Numbered from the stretch's first letter, positions 49,546 to 61,640 are shown. The stretch is 64,000 nucleotides of DNA from Fratercula arctica (GCA_947846985.1 CANTUZ010000002.1:153941889-154005888); one strand, 5' to 3'. The notes: generated from the letters alone by a model not told the origin. Translations and numbers: made by a program.

Positions 49546-52500
49546 TATTTCTTATTAAAAAATGCCAACTGGATTGAATAAAAAAAACTGAACAGCCAGA
49601 GACACAGTTGGCACAAATAGCCTGTGCACAGCAAATGGATTGAAATATTCATGCATAAAATATGCAACAAACAGTTCCAAAGCACAAATACAGAGCAAAC
49701 AGAGTTAGAATAAAACTAATGAAATAAATTATTTGCTATAAATACTTTGACTGGTTCTTATGGATGAAATTTCTGCTTCAAGGAAGAGAAAGAAAGTTTC
49801 TGGCCTGTATTTATAGAACAGAATCCAATTCAGCATTTGACAGTAAAAGTTCAAAATTGTACAATAATAGGAAGAAGAAGTTCACAGCTTAACAAGAAAT
49901 GAAAATTTTTTGCATGAGCAGTAGAGTATGGAAAGGATTTTGCTGCAGCACCCTATCTAGCTGTGGTGCCGACATTTTAAAAAACATATATAAAGAAGAC
50001 ATATGGAGGATAAAGAGAAGAGCCAGCAAAATTATGTGAAAATTATAGAAAATGCGCTGCTGTGATGCACTGAAAGAGCTGTGCTTGTTTAGCTGCTTCC
50101 TTAAACAGAAAACAAGCAGTGAAAGACCTGACAGTGGAAGTTTAACCACTGGGAGACACTCCTAAGGGAAAGACAGATTATCTCTTTCTTGACTTCTTCT
50201 AGTCAATGTATGCATTAGTGTAACACAAATTAGTTAACTCAGTGCAGAGTTGTGCAATATGGGAAGCCAAGCCAGATGTTGCAGATATTTGTGAGGAAGG
50301 CAGTGTCTGTTAGCTCAATAAAAATAGAACCTAAACAGGCTTCTTATTGCTGATCAAAACATTTGGGTATCCAGCATTCAGGGTGCCTAGAAGCCTGGAA
50401 GAAAGAGGATTTTATATGGACAAGCCCATTGCTTTTGCGTGGGAGAGGACTTGTTATAGACTTACGCTCCATAGAGTTCACTGTCCTGCTGTACTGGAGT
50501 TTCTTCCCCTCCTAAGTAGGCTTCAGCCAGAGGTGAATTTGCAGTAAACAGGCAGCTGATCACAGGGAACTTTGTCCTGTTGACATCAGAAATACTCTTT
50601 GTGCCAGTAACCTAGAGAGCAAAGAACCCCAAAAGTGGCAAAACTGCCAGATCACTCCACCACAGTCCCATTAGAAAAGGCCATGAGCACATAGACCATT
50701 CATGACTCCAATGATCTGTTTGTCCTTGGAAGGCCAAAGGTATGGATTGCCCAAATAAACACTATCCTTTAAAAACAAAACAAAAGTCAAACTAGGCTAC
50801 AAGGTCCTCTGCAAAACTACTCAGGAAAAGCATCCTGATCATTAGTATCTTTGGTTCTTCTCACCCAGTCACTGCTCAACGAGCACTTCCACCTGTCTGA
50901 AGTTTCCCAGCTCATGTAAGGTGCCCTCAGTACCAGGCTGACAGGGATCTTACATAGCACTGTTATTCCAAACACACCTGTGGAAACAATCACATGTTGG
51001 AAAGGAAAGTAATTAAAAATCATTTGTCCACTGGGAGGAGGAAAGAAAAGAGAAAGGAGAGAAAATAGAGGGGAGAAGGTATGGCTCTCTGGGTCATTGT
51101 TCAGTTGAGGTCACTGAATTAGGGAAAGAGAAATGTGAAATCACTTTCCAGCTCTGATTCACATTCAGGCATTTAATACAAAGAAGAACATGAGCAACTG
51201 AAGCCACTGTAAGGTCACGTTAACTGAGGCTTAATCATGTGTTGAGATTGACCACCAGATTGTGACCTTCAAGGGAGAACTGCAGGGAACACTTTGTGAG
51301 TTTTCTGGGGATCAGACAAAGAAATCTCTAGCTTATGACATTCTGAGGATGCCCTTCTTCAAATCTCTATTCAGAGAGCTCCTAGGGTTTTCAAAGCAAA
51401 AATCCAGGTTAAGTACCTATAGGCTGTAGATCCTTCTACGTTTGGTTGAGCAGCTGTTGTGGGGATCTGAATTTTGGACTTGGGCATTAAAAGTGGGAGT
51501 TAGGAGGCAGCTGAGCTTTGTAGAGCTACAACATTATCTACTGCATACCTCTGTAAAGTATGCAATAAATAATATTGTATTAACTATCGTCAGCCTTTCA
51601 TTCCTATCATCTTCTTAAATGGTCCTCCCATTCCATCATTTCATGGTTAAAGCTGACAATCACTTCTCCTATATTTCCTAATCCCTTTGAATGTCTATTT
51701 TGCTCAAGTAGAATTGTTCATGATGCTTTGCCTCCAATACAAAACTGCCTTGGTATCTTTTTTTTTTTTTTAATTCTTTGCCTTCAGTATCCTTTTTATC
51801 CCCCGTCTTTTACTATTTTCTGTAAAATATCCTTCCACAATGAACTTCTAGATGTCAAAAGCAATTTTAAAAGCAACCACGACTGAAGCTAATATGTTCA
51901 AATTATTTTGTTTCCTGTAGGATTACACCGATAGCATTATTTTCAATGTTACATAGTTTATCTGCTCTATCAACTTCCCCTACCAAGTTATTCCTTTTTA
52001 AGGAACAGGAAGTTTTATTTCACATTTACATTAATCTCATTTAAATGTTTCATAAGTACCAAGGTAGCAACAATCCTGGAGTTAGTTCACTGTGTCATGA
52101 AGCTTCCTTGGACCACAGCTTGTAAGTTGCAGATGACATTGGAACTCTGCATCTCCTCTGTAAAGGACAATAGCAGCTTTCCACCCTCTTGTGTCATTCT
52201 CTCTCCTCTGTTATCTCCAAAAGCCATCGCATATAGAAGAAATAGCCATCTTATTCTCCTGTTGAGTAGGCAGATAAAATACAAACTCGGGTTTATTTTG
52301 AAAATAAATGTAACTTCTCTCACCTAAACTGAGCCATCTGTGATGTGGATGTCTATGTCTGAAAGAGTTACCTAAGCTCCTTTCATAGACATTGGAAAGA
52401 AACTGGTGACTACAGAGTGCAAGATTCATCTTTTTCAGACATCCATCTGAATCACCTAATGCATGTTTATCCTCATTGGTTGTGAAGGAAATTAATAAAG

Positions 52501-53689
52501 CTAGCTCAGGCAGACTCTGTATTGGAAATATTGACAGTGAGACAACATGGAACTGCTCAATATAACGAGGTTTTCCTACTTTAACAAGAAAATGTTAAGT
52601 CACAAAGAGCAAAAATGAAATCCTGAACCTGCGTTGGATTCAGAACATGTTGGGTTGCCTTTTACTGCTGGGACTGTAGATTTCAGTTAAGTTATTTCTG
52701 AGTTATAGCAATATTGACAAAATCAGAGCCAAGTCTTAGATTCCCTTACTATATGCAATAGCTATTGATCGATTTCATTAGGTTGGTTACTCTGAAGAGA
52801 TTAAAGTTGACTGCAGAAGTCAAACCCTAGCAGGGTTTTCTGAGAATTCACTAGTAGGTTTAGAATGAAATCAAAAGTACATCACAGGTGAAGATAAACT
52901 ACTCAGGGTGATTTGGACAAATTAGATACATGGAGCTCTCAATCTCCATAGTGTTTTGTGAATGAAACCACTCTGATTTATGGCTCTGAAAATACATCAA
53001 GCCTGAAGTCTGTATTTTGAAAAATGCCGTATTTAAATTCTCCTAAAAAAATAAATTTGTATTGTTCTTAAGCATTTTTTAAGACATGTGAGTTAAAAAT
53101 TAGGGACCATAATATTGGACAGTACAGTCTGAAGAATTACCATATTTCTTTCTATCTAGGGAAAATGCTGGTTAAAATCTAGACCAAAATATCCATGAAA
53201 CATACCAAGTGGCTCCCTCCCAGTGCTCTGTGGGTTGTTACTGTCATGATCTTCTTGAAAAAGCTCCTATTGGGAACCTTCTTCTTCACTTCAAAAAAGA
53301 AACAAAGTACAGGGGATAACTATTGACCTGGTCACTCTTACAGGAAGGACATTGCTTAACCTCAGTCATTTACTTCCAAGATGATGACTGTATTGCCAAT
53401 GAGGGTACTTTTCATCTTAAAGTCACCCTGAACTCCCACTTTTTCAGGATGAGGCATGCAATTTTCTCTTGAACAACAAACCAAATGAGAACCAAGTTTA
53501 GTTAAGAAGCTTTGGTCTTGATGATGCAAAATTTCCTCTCCAAAATCATGTCAATGGACAATGGTTAGTAACACTATTTCCAAAGCAAACAGTGATGTAC
53601 ATACATTGCAGTTACTTACCAGTAGCAAACTGTAGGCTTCAGGATCTACAGTTAACAGGTATAATTAAAGCCAGCACTGCATCACTAGG

Positions 53690-53815
53690 AGGCAGTATGG
53701 TCTACTAGAGACCTGAGTTTTATCCTAGGCTTTCTCACTGATCTGCCATCCTGACTGAGTCACTTCATCCCTCTTGTCTACCTTCTCTTTGTTTCTTCAG
53801 ACTGTGAATGCTAAG
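53690..53815 (+). repeat. MIR-like (CORE-SINE) relic, 5' half and core
   Basis: 'ggcagtatggtctactagag' is followed by 'acctgagttttatcctaggc', 'tttctcactgatctgccatc', then 'gagtcacttcatccctcttg' and 'tctttgtttcttcagactgt'. This follows the order of the tRNA-related half (AGTGGTTAGAGCA...CTGGGTTC), the core (CTCTGCCACTGACTTGCTG...AAGTCACTT) and the CTCTGTGCCTCAGTTTCC block of MIR-type SINEs. Confidence 0.65.
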
Positions 53816-54132
53816 GCAAGAAAGGGCTAAGGAACCTGCTGGGAGAATTCACCCACGTTTTGGGTTGCTGATGTCCATGTACTTTTCTCGGGAATGGGCA
53901 AGAAGCAGTCTGTAAAATGAACAAATTGTTCTGGTAGTAGCAGTCTTCTCTCTGGCCATTCTGGGATGCTTCCTCTGCTACCTGACATATGACAGCAACA
54001 CCTCTGGGCATGGGAGGGGTACAGACTATGGGGCATGGCCATGAAAGCAACAAGAAATCAGGTGGCCCACTTGGTTTGTGCTCTTTTTTATTCTGTGCCT
54101 CTTATCTGGACTCCTATTGTACAAATAGGTAG

Positions 54133-55628
54133 TAGTTTATGAATCCTGATAGGATGCACCCACAAGTGCTGAGGGAGGTGGCAGATGTTATTGCTAAACC
54201 ACTCTCCGTCATCTTTGAAAGGTCCTGGAGAACAGGAGAAGTGCCTGAGGACTGGAGGAAAGTCATCACTCCAGTCTTCAAAAAGGGCAAGAAGGAGGAC
54301 TCAGGAAATTACAGGCCAGTCAGCCTCACCTCCATCCCTGGAAAGGTGATGGAACAGCTCATTCTGAATGTCATCTTTAAGAATGTGGAGGAAAAGGAGG
54401 TTTTCAGGAATAGTCAACCAATCACCAAGACGTAACCATGCTTGACCAATCTGATAGTCTTCTGATGACTGGCTGGGTAGATGAAGGGAGAGCAGTGGAT
54501 GTTGTCTACCTCGACTTTAGCAAGGCTTTTGACACTGTCTCCCATAACATCCTCATAGGTAAGCTTATGAAGTGTGGGTTAGATGAGTGGACAGTGAGGT
54601 GGATTGAGAACTGGCTGAATGGCAGAGCTCAGAGGGTTGTGATCAGCAGCGCAGAGTCTGTAGCTAGCAGTGCTCCCCAGGGGTCAATGCTGGGTCCAGT
54701 CTTGTTCAATACATTCATTGATGACCTGGATGAGGGGACAGAGCGTACCCTCAGCAAGTTTGCTGATGATACAAAACTGGAAGGAGTGACTGACACGCCA
54801 GAAGGCTGTGCCATCATACAGTGAGACCTGGACAACCTAGAGAGTTGGGCAGAGAGGAACCTGATGAAGTTCAAGGGGAAGCGTAGGGTCCTGCACCTGG
54901 GGAGGAATAACCCCATGCACCGGTATAGGTTAGGGATTGACCTGCTGGAAAGCAGCTCTGCAGAGAGAGATCTGGGAGTCCTGGTGGACAAGTTGACCAT
55001 GAGCCAGCAATGTGCCTGTGTGGCCAAGAAAGCCAGTGGTATCTTGGGGTGCATTAAAAAAAGTGTGGCCAGGAGGTAGAGGGAGGTTATCATCGCCCTC
55101 TACTCTGCCCTAGTGAGACTGCATCTGGAGTACTATGTCCAGTTCTGGGCCCCCCAGTTCAAGAAAGACAGGAAACTACTGGAGAGAGTCCAGCAGAGGG
55201 CTATGAAGATGATATGGGGACTGGAGCATTTCTCTTATGAGGAAAGGCTGAGAAACCTGAGTCTGGTTAGCCTGAAGAAGAGAAAACTGAGAAGGGATCT
55301 CATCAATACTTATAAATATCTAAAGGATGGGTGTCAGGGAAATGAGTCCAGAGTGTTTTCAGTGATGCCCAGTGACAGGACAAGGGACAATGGGCACAGA
55401 CTGGAATACAGGAAATTACATCTGAACATGAGGAAAAACTTTTTACTTTGAGAGTGGCAGAGCACTGAAACAGGCTGCCCAGAGAGGTGGTGGAGCCTCC
55501 TTCTCTGGAGATATTCAAAACCCACCTGAATGTGTTCCTGTCCAACCTGTTCTAGGTGAACCTGGAAGGGGGATTGCACTAGATGAGTTCTGAAGGTCCC
55601 TTCCAACCCCTACCATTCTGTGATTCTG
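54133..55628 (+). mobile_element. CR1 LINE, 1.5-kb 5'-truncated copy
   Basis: The body encodes most of the CR1 reverse transcriptase domain and C-terminus and then the 3' UTR. It ends with 'ggtcccttccaacccctacc' and 'attctgtgattctgg', a reduced form of the usual tail. The 5' end begins within the coding region at a codon for NPDRMHP, so the endonuclease part is missing. Internal stops and frame changes (see the pseudogene entry) show it cannot move by itself. It is followed head to tail by another CR1 piece at 55815. Confidence 0.96.
54139..55554 (+). pseudogene. CR1 ORF2 reverse transcriptase, broken
   Basis: In CR1 elements this protein copies RNA into DNA at the target site. The visible order is: 'SGNYRPVSLTSIPGKVME' (54139-54435, frame 1), then in frame 3 '[20 protein letters not shown]', '[18 protein letters not shown]' and the catalytic 'FADDTKLEG' (54438-54821), then '[17 protein letters not shown]' and 'LVRLHLEYYVQFWAP'. 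Breaks: small deletions with a frame change near 54430, a TGA at 54822-54824 where an arginine codon (CGA) probably stood (a CpG-decay type change), a TAG at 55077-55079, a frame change in the A-rich run near 55440, and a further TGA where tryptophan is expected near 55473. The catalytic aspartates themselves are intact. It is not functional. Confidence 0.92.
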
Positions 55629-55814
55629 GAATAAAAGATATGACAAAAGCTGAACCCTCCCTATAGGAAATGTTTTACTCCATCCTCAAGAAGTTTGAAC
55701 TTATTCCTATGATATACATGGCCCAGGAGTACCTGTAACTCCAGTTACATCAATTATATGTGTGTGTAGTGCCTAAGCTGAATTCTGTATTCAATCAGTC
55801 ATGTAAATGGCAAT

Positions 55815-56651
55815 CTGTCACAAGTGGGGTCCCGCACTTGTGGGGGATCGATATTGGATCAATGTTGTTTATTATCTTCATAAGTGATCTGGATGATGAA
55901 GCTTGCCAATGATAACAAACTGAGTGGGGAAATGGATGCTTTGGAAGGGAGAGCCACCCTGCAGGAAGATCTGGATAGGCTGGAAGGGTGGGCTAACAAG
56001 AACCTTATCAAGTTCAACAACGACGAATGTAAGGTCTTGCACATGGGAAAACATGGCAACAGGATGCTGGGCTACATCAACAAGGGCATCACCAGCAGAG
56101 ATAAAGAAGTCATTATCCCACTCTACTCAGCACTTGTCAGGCCACACCTGGAATACTGGTTTCAGTTTTGGTCCCTGCTGTACAAAAAAGATGTGGACAG
56201 GCTGGAGAGGGCCCAGAGGAGGGCCACCAAGATGATCAAAGGACTGGGGAGCCTGCCATATGAGGAAAGGCTGAGAGAACTGTGTTTGTTCAACCTTGAG
56301 AAAAGAAGGCTCAGGGGAGACCTTATTGACACATTCTGATATTTAAAGGGTGGCTACAAAGAAGATGGAGACTCCCTCTTTACAGGGACTCACAGGGAAA
56401 AGATGAGGGGTAATGGGTATGAGTTACTCCTGGGGAGATTCTGATTGGATGCAAAAGGAAAAATTTTCATGATGAGAACAATCAGCCATTGGAATAATCT
56501 CCCCAGAGAAGTGTGGGATTCCCCATCATTAGACACTTTTAAAATTCAGTTGGACAGGGTGCTGGGCCATCTTATCTAGACCGTGCTTTTGCCAAGAAAG
56601 GTTGGACGAGGTGATCTTCAAGGTTCCTTCCAACCTGATATTCTATGATTA
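55815..56651 (+). mobile_element. CR1 LINE, second copy with internal deletions
   Basis: A single frame (55884-56336) gives 'LANDNKLSGEMDALEGRATL', 'LEGWANKNLIKFNND', 'IIPLYSALVRPHLEYWFQFW' and 'ERAQRRATKMIKGLGS', all typical of the CR1 region after the catalytic box. The box itself is altered: 'LANDNKL' stands where FADDTKL is usual. About 70 residues between 'KVLHMGK' and 'GYINKGIT' are missing compared with neighbouring CR1 copies. The 3' end carries 'ggttccttccaacctgatat' and 'tctatgatt'. It differs from the copy at 54133, so it is a separate insertion or subfamily rather than a recent duplication. Confidence 0.94.
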
Positions 56652-58599
56652 AATCGTACTGATTTCCATGAATTGACACTTACACATGAACAAATTTCTG
56701 ACGGAGGAGTATGTTGGAAAGAAGGATATCCTTGAAGATAGATAGAAAAGTTCAGAACTTACTTGTCTAAAAGTAAATGTCAGACAATGAACAGACTATT
56801 CAGACTAAGCACAAAGGGCTAATTTAGCTCCAAGAAGCCAGTAGTACAACATAGCTTCAGTAGAACTGATAAGGAAAATGGAATTTCTATTCACAGGAAA
56901 TCCCAGCATACCAAAAATAACATTATGCTTTTTAGTATAAAGGAGAGGCAGTTTTCAGTCCTAAATTTATTACTGAAAACACAACCAAAACACATGGAAA
57001 AAATAAAAACTTTGCATTTATAACACCTTTAATGCTAATATATATATGTTAAATATAATATACGGCTCTGTGCAGTTATATGCTTATTTTAAGAGAAATA
57101 TGTAAATGTAATTAAATAACTGTTACAACCCCTAAGTTTAACATAGTCCCATCGAAGGAGACTGTTTTGGGAGTATCAAAGTAAAATGAAAAAGTAGACA
57201 TTACTCTTTTCACTTGTTTCATATTTTGCTTTTATCAAAATCAACTGGCTCCTGTGACTTTTTTTTTTTCTCTCTGAAGGGTCAACTGTTACATTGAGAA
57301 CACTTTGTTCAGCTCTGGACTTGAAACCTTTTCTTGGCTGGCAGTTTTTTCCTAGAAGCACCAAATCGCTTTGCCTGACTTCTCTGTGCAGATAAGCCAC
57401 TGGACGAACATTAACTAATTCTTTTTGCCAAACTCTCGTTCCATCACAAGTATTGGAAAAGCAAAGGACAATTCTTCCTCCAACACAATGTATCTGGCAG
57501 GACATCATTGACCTGGACAGGAGTATCAGGCCAACTTGTATCACCGCAAAGCAAATTCACAGTCAACACATTCTGCTAAGCTGACTAGAGAATTTCTGCA
57601 GAGCTATACTGATCTGACAGTATTATCCCATTTAATCTTTTTTGGTAGTTGCCTGCAAACATCAACAGAAAAGGAGAGAGGTCAGTTTGGATGTACAGGG
57701 AGAAAGAGAGCTCAAATGCAATCTGTGGCTGTTGAAAGAGATTGTTCTTTGGTTACTTGAAACAAACAATTAAATGTCTGGATTACAAGATTTACATTGT
57801 TTGATAAACACATGCAGCAACTTCATCAGAGGCATATTTTTCTTTCCTTTTACTTAATACTCAATGAAAATGTTACACACACATGCATATGTGCATATGC
57901 TCTGTCTTGTGCATTTTGAAAGCATGTGGGTGCATGGCTAACAGGCCACACAGAGGGTTTCTGGAGGGGTTATTTCTTCCTAACTCTCTCTTTCTTTTAT
58001 TTTTTCTTCTCTTTTGGTCATGGTTACAGAAGGAGTAGATGGGGAAAAATGATTAATTAAAGCACAAAGTTGGAGGATTTTTGTTTAGTGCCTAGAACAA
58101 GTTTGTTTTCTTTATAGTTTCAGCTGACTTCATCTGAATTAAAAATGCTTCCCTTAAAAGGTTTCCACAGAAAAATTTGGCAGGGTGATTTTAAAATAGG
58201 GTTGAGTTGGTCCAAGTGATGACTGGTGAGATACTTGGTGTCCTGCCCATGACTGGGGTACTGCCTTAGTGCTACCCAGTGCTAGCCCACAGACCAGCTC
58301 AGTGCATTCCCGCTGGCTGCTTCCGTAACCAACTGCAGAGTGCCTGCAGAGCGCAAAAGCTGAACGGCCCTGAAATGAACAAGTCATGTAAAATGACATG
58401 GAAAACCCTCATGAGGAAGAAAGGCACAACACCGGCTTTTATGAGAACGCGATCAAGCCCTCTTAGAAGAGATCCAATGCATAAACCATAAACTACTGTT
58501 AATATTATGGAAGAACTGAGAGCTCCTTTATTAGGAAGGTTTAGAGTCAGGTCTGGTAATGGGACTGTGGTCTCATCATTACAGAGGCTCATAATGTTT
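56652..58599. other. No gene recognised; AT-rich unique-looking DNA
   Basis: I see no gene. The longest frame is 122 codons on minus (57176-57544), which begins at GTG with the first ATG 12 codons in. It has several cysteines but no domain I recognise. A 97-codon minus frame at 58299-58592 overlaps a plus-strand frame and is unremarkable. TA-rich simple sequence lies near 57040, and CA and GCATAT repeats near 57877-57900. The last 200 bases may belong to the old L1-type relic that follows. Confidence 0.55.
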
Positions 58600-58790
58600 T
58601 AACACTGTTCTTAAACCTGGAAAAAGATCAATTGTTATGCCCTTCACATAGTCTTATTTCATTAATAAGCACAGATGCTAAAATCTTGGCCCAGATAATG
58701 ACAGATAGATTAAATTACTCCCACACCTAGCAGCTTTTAGACCAAGTGGGATTTGGATGTGGGAGTTGAGGAGACTATTTAGCCTTCTGT
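58600..58790 (+). mobile_element. Ancient L1-clade LINE reverse transcriptase relic
   Basis: One frame gives 'VLKPGKR' near 58607. Another, from 58653, gives 'LISLISTDAKILAQIMTDRL', then after a TAG 'QLLDQVGFGCGS'. In L1 and Tx1-type reverse transcriptases the same order is LKPGKD, YRPISLLNxDAKILAKILAxRL and then DQxGFxxGR. The order, spacing and residues agree, while the frame is broken by at least one shift and two stops (the TAG and a TGA after 'CGS'). CR1 has a different version of this region, so this is not another CR1. Bird genomes hold few L1-type sequences and they are old and degraded, as here. The ends are uncertain. Confidence 0.6.
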
Positions 58791-59729
58791 ATTACATGGA
58801 ACATTAAAAAAAGCCAGATTTAACAGCACAAATGAGGACTAAAAAAAAAAAAAAAATAAAAAATGTATTTAGCTATGTGCAATGGCTTTCCTCACAACCG
58901 CATTAAAAAATAAACTTTGGAAGATGATTTATTGCCTAAATTAAAACTCTTTATGCCTCCCTGCTAGGTAATGCTTAAAGGATGTATTTCATTCTCCTCA
59001 TTCAATGCAGACTGGGAAAATGAGGCAAAGTTGTCAGTTACTCAGTACAGTTTGATTGGATGATAATTTTTTTAACAGCTCCATGTATGGAGTCAGGCAT
59101 AAAAGAAAAAGCAGTAGCATGAAGAGTCGCAAAGGATTTTGGTGCCCTTTGGATTTGAATTCCTTGAGAAAACAATGCTGGAATTTATGAATGAAGAATT
59201 GTGGGGCAGTCTGTCTGTAAGACTTAAAGTATTAGGGAATCTATTTAGCCACATGTGTTAACATCCTTAAGGTGCTCCTTAAGGGGTTCTTGGAAAAGCA
59301 AAAGGAAAAAAATCAGGACACAGAGGTGTATATGATTATGTGTAACCCTGGAGTATCTGTGGAATTAAAACCAATGTCTAATAATCTTTTATGACATACA
59401 CTGAGAGATAGTCCCTGCTCCAGTGAGTTCACTTTAACTGGAGAACACAGTTGTTAAGAAAGGGAGCAGACAATAGAGGGAATCAGTTACCCAAGACTCT
59501 CACCCCACCAGTACCAAAGCTGAAGTTAAAACCCAAGTCACAAACCCCAAGCTAAGTCTGCAATAACGCCTAGGTACACACAGTCTCATATCCACGTTTT
59601 GGACATCACTGGGGCATCACTGCATCATCCTCTAGTTTTCTTTCAAATACGTAAATCTGTCACAGTCATTTTTTACAGGTATGCGCTGCAGGCTGCAGGT
59701 AGGGATATTGAAAGGAGTGTTTGAGACAC
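58791..59729. other. No gene recognised; may contain further L1-type decay
   Basis: After the relic there is an A tract (58841-58862) and AT-rich DNA in which I cannot make out more reverse transcriptase motifs. No open frame of interest is present. The start of a CR1 scrap may lie near 59690-59729 but is not clear. Confidence 0.5.
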
Positions 59730-59866
59730 CAGAGAGACCTCGAGAGGCTGGAGAAATGGACTGATGGGAACCTCATGAAGTTTAACCTCATGAAATTTAA
59801 CCTCATGAAGCGCGAAGTCCTGCACCTGAGGAAGAACAACCCCATGCACCAATAAGCTTTTACTAA
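59730..59866 (+). mobile_element. CR1 LINE scrap
   Basis: 'agacctcgagaggctggaga', 'ggactgatgggaacctcatg', 'aagtcctgcacctgaggaag' and 'aacaaccccatgcacc' are CR1 coding phrases from just after the catalytic box (compare RDLDRLE, LMKFN and [12 protein letters not shown] at 54826-54920). It lacks a CR1 3' end, so it is an internal piece left by truncation and deletion. It contains the tandem repeat at 59769-59810. Confidence 0.88.
59769..59810 (+). repeat. 15-bp tandem repeat, 2.8 units, in frame
   Basis: 'aacctcatgaagttt', 'aacctcatgaaattt' and 'aacctcatgaag' follow one another. Read in the CR1 frame this triplicates the residues NLMKF. Copies elsewhere in the window have the unit once. The second unit differs from the first by one base, so the expansion is not brand new. 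Confidence 0.9.
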
Positions 59867-61474
59867 GTTGCATAAAGGAAACACTTGATTTTAATGGAAA
59901 AGCATGAAACAAAGGCTCAATCTGAACAAAATTAACTCTGTGAATTACTCCAGCACCTCTTCAAGTATACCAAGAGCAGGGCACAGAAGTTGGTTGAGTG
60001 CTGTTTATGGAATCAGCCCCCGGCATTTAAAGACCTCATGCTCTGGAGATGTGAGTTGATGTAGTACCAGGAAAGCAGATAAGGCTTGGTTACAGTTCCT
60101 GAACACTCAAACCATCCTCTTCCCATCTCTTGAAATACTGCTAGGGCTGCATGATAGAGGAAGGCATGTGAGCCAGATACAAAACACAAAGCTGATACAA
60201 CATGGTAGCTTCAGTCATGTAGTCCCCAAGGTGTCATTTTAACCAGCCTGCATGCAAAAGCAGTAAACCTGACACTAAAGGTCCTGACTGCAGAAGACAT
60301 TGTCCTGAGCAAGCCAGATACTCCAATGGCCAGAGCAGAGGGAAACAGCCTGTCTCTACACAGGCTTGTGTCCCCTTATCCTCAGACTGCAATTAGGCAC
60401 AATCCTAACAGTCAGTGAGCAATGCAGCCAAGCACTCAGTTCACTCAGTCCTCACTGAAATCAATAGCGACTGAGGGGGCTCAACAATTTTTAGGCATGG
60501 AGGATGAACCCCCGTACAGGAACCAGTTCACAATGTAGTGAAACATTCATAGAGGTTGTCTGTTTGATCCATATAATAGCAAACAGGTATGGAAAAAAAA
60601 CAGTTATAAAATCCAGGATTATATACCCAATCTTTACCCTTCAATAAGTCTCCTCAGTCTCCACCAAGATTATCCCAACCATTCCAGGAGGAAATTAGTT
60701 AAACAGAAATTTTCACTCACTGCTTATAAGTATTATTTGTCTGAGACTGTAAGGTGTCTGTGATAACAATAGCTAGATTCATTAATCTAGGTATATGGGA
60801 AATACTTTTGAAAAAGAAAAGCTCTTGAGACTGGTAAACGACAATATGTTCATTTTGATTACCTGTAAAACACGATTTAAAGTTTCAAGAGTGAGTACTG
60901 TTACACAAAGATGTGATGGAAATGGAATTGAAGCCCTGATCTCACATTCAGTTGATAGGAATGGGCAGAATAAGCTAGAAGATGGACATAATATTTTGGT
61001 TTATAAAAAAAAAAAAAAAAAAGACATTTTATTGAGACATTTCATATAGAGGAGAGAAACATCCAGTGAAATAAGTCATTAACCAGTTGTTTGTACCTTG
61101 CATTTGTGACTTGTACCAACAAGACCACACTTATTTTGTAGTATAAGAGAAAACAGTGTGTCCACTACAAAGGTGACATTCACTCTTGGCCAGTCTTCCC
61201 AACTACTGCTTCTGACCCTACAGCTCAGGTTCAGAGCCTTCGCTGTGGCACTTGCGAATTACTGGGGAGAAGGTGTTTCCTCGTGTACGGCTGCCCACTC
61301 TACTTAGTCCTGCCTGGCTATTCCTCTTGGCTGTTCTTCTACTGCACTTTAGACCTTGGCTTGCATCCACATGGAGTGTGTGCTTACATGCAAACAGAGC
61401 AGGAGAAAAGTCAGAACTTCAAATTAGACTCAAATCCATACTATGCTGCCTGTGTAGGTGGCACCCACAGAGGG
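59867..61474. other. No gene recognised
   Basis: Open frames stay below 85 codons until the one entering the CR1 fragment at the end. An A tract of 18 bases lies at 61005-61022. Otherwise I see AT-rich sequence without structure. Confidence 0.6.
61005..61022. repeat. Poly-A tract
   Basis: Eighteen adenines after 'ggtttat'. I see no retroposed gene body. Confidence 0.88.
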
Positions 61475-61640
61475 TAGCACTGGAGCAGGCACCCAGAGGT
61501 GCTGCAAAATCACCATCCTTGGGGATTTTCATGACTTGGCTAGAGAAAGCCACAGCTGACAGCAGGCGTTGGCAATAGTCCTGTATGAGAGGGAGGCTGG
61601 TCCCTATTAACTCCAACCAGTTTCTCTGTGATTCTGTAAA
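61475..61640 (+). mobile_element. CR1 LINE 3' end, diverged
   Basis: The plus strand gives 'ggagcaggcacccagaggtg', 'aaaatcaccatccttgggga', 'catgacttggctagagaaag' and 'ccacagctgac', the usual CR1 C-terminal coding phrase. In protein this is 'LEQAPRGAAKSPSLGIFMTW'. It ends 'aactccaaccagtttctctg' and 'tgattctgta', a worn form of the CR1 3' UTR and tail. The frame is open from 61252 across the junction, but the upstream part is not CR1 and the fusion is probably accidental. Confidence 0.8.

Larger units (their letters stand above)
44820..54132. other. No gene recognised; unique-looking DNA
   Basis: I see no gene here. The longest frames are 102 codons on minus (44791-45099, running into the LTR), 99 on plus (47673-47972) and 94 on plus (47247-47531, over a microsatellite). 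None has a recognisable domain. The stretch contains a 13-bp duplication at 45488, a small hairpin at 46468, a TATG microsatellite at 47315, MIR-like pieces near 48735 and 53690 and a possible old CR1 scrap near 49490. The remainder is AT-rich sequence without visible structure. Confidence 0.6.
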
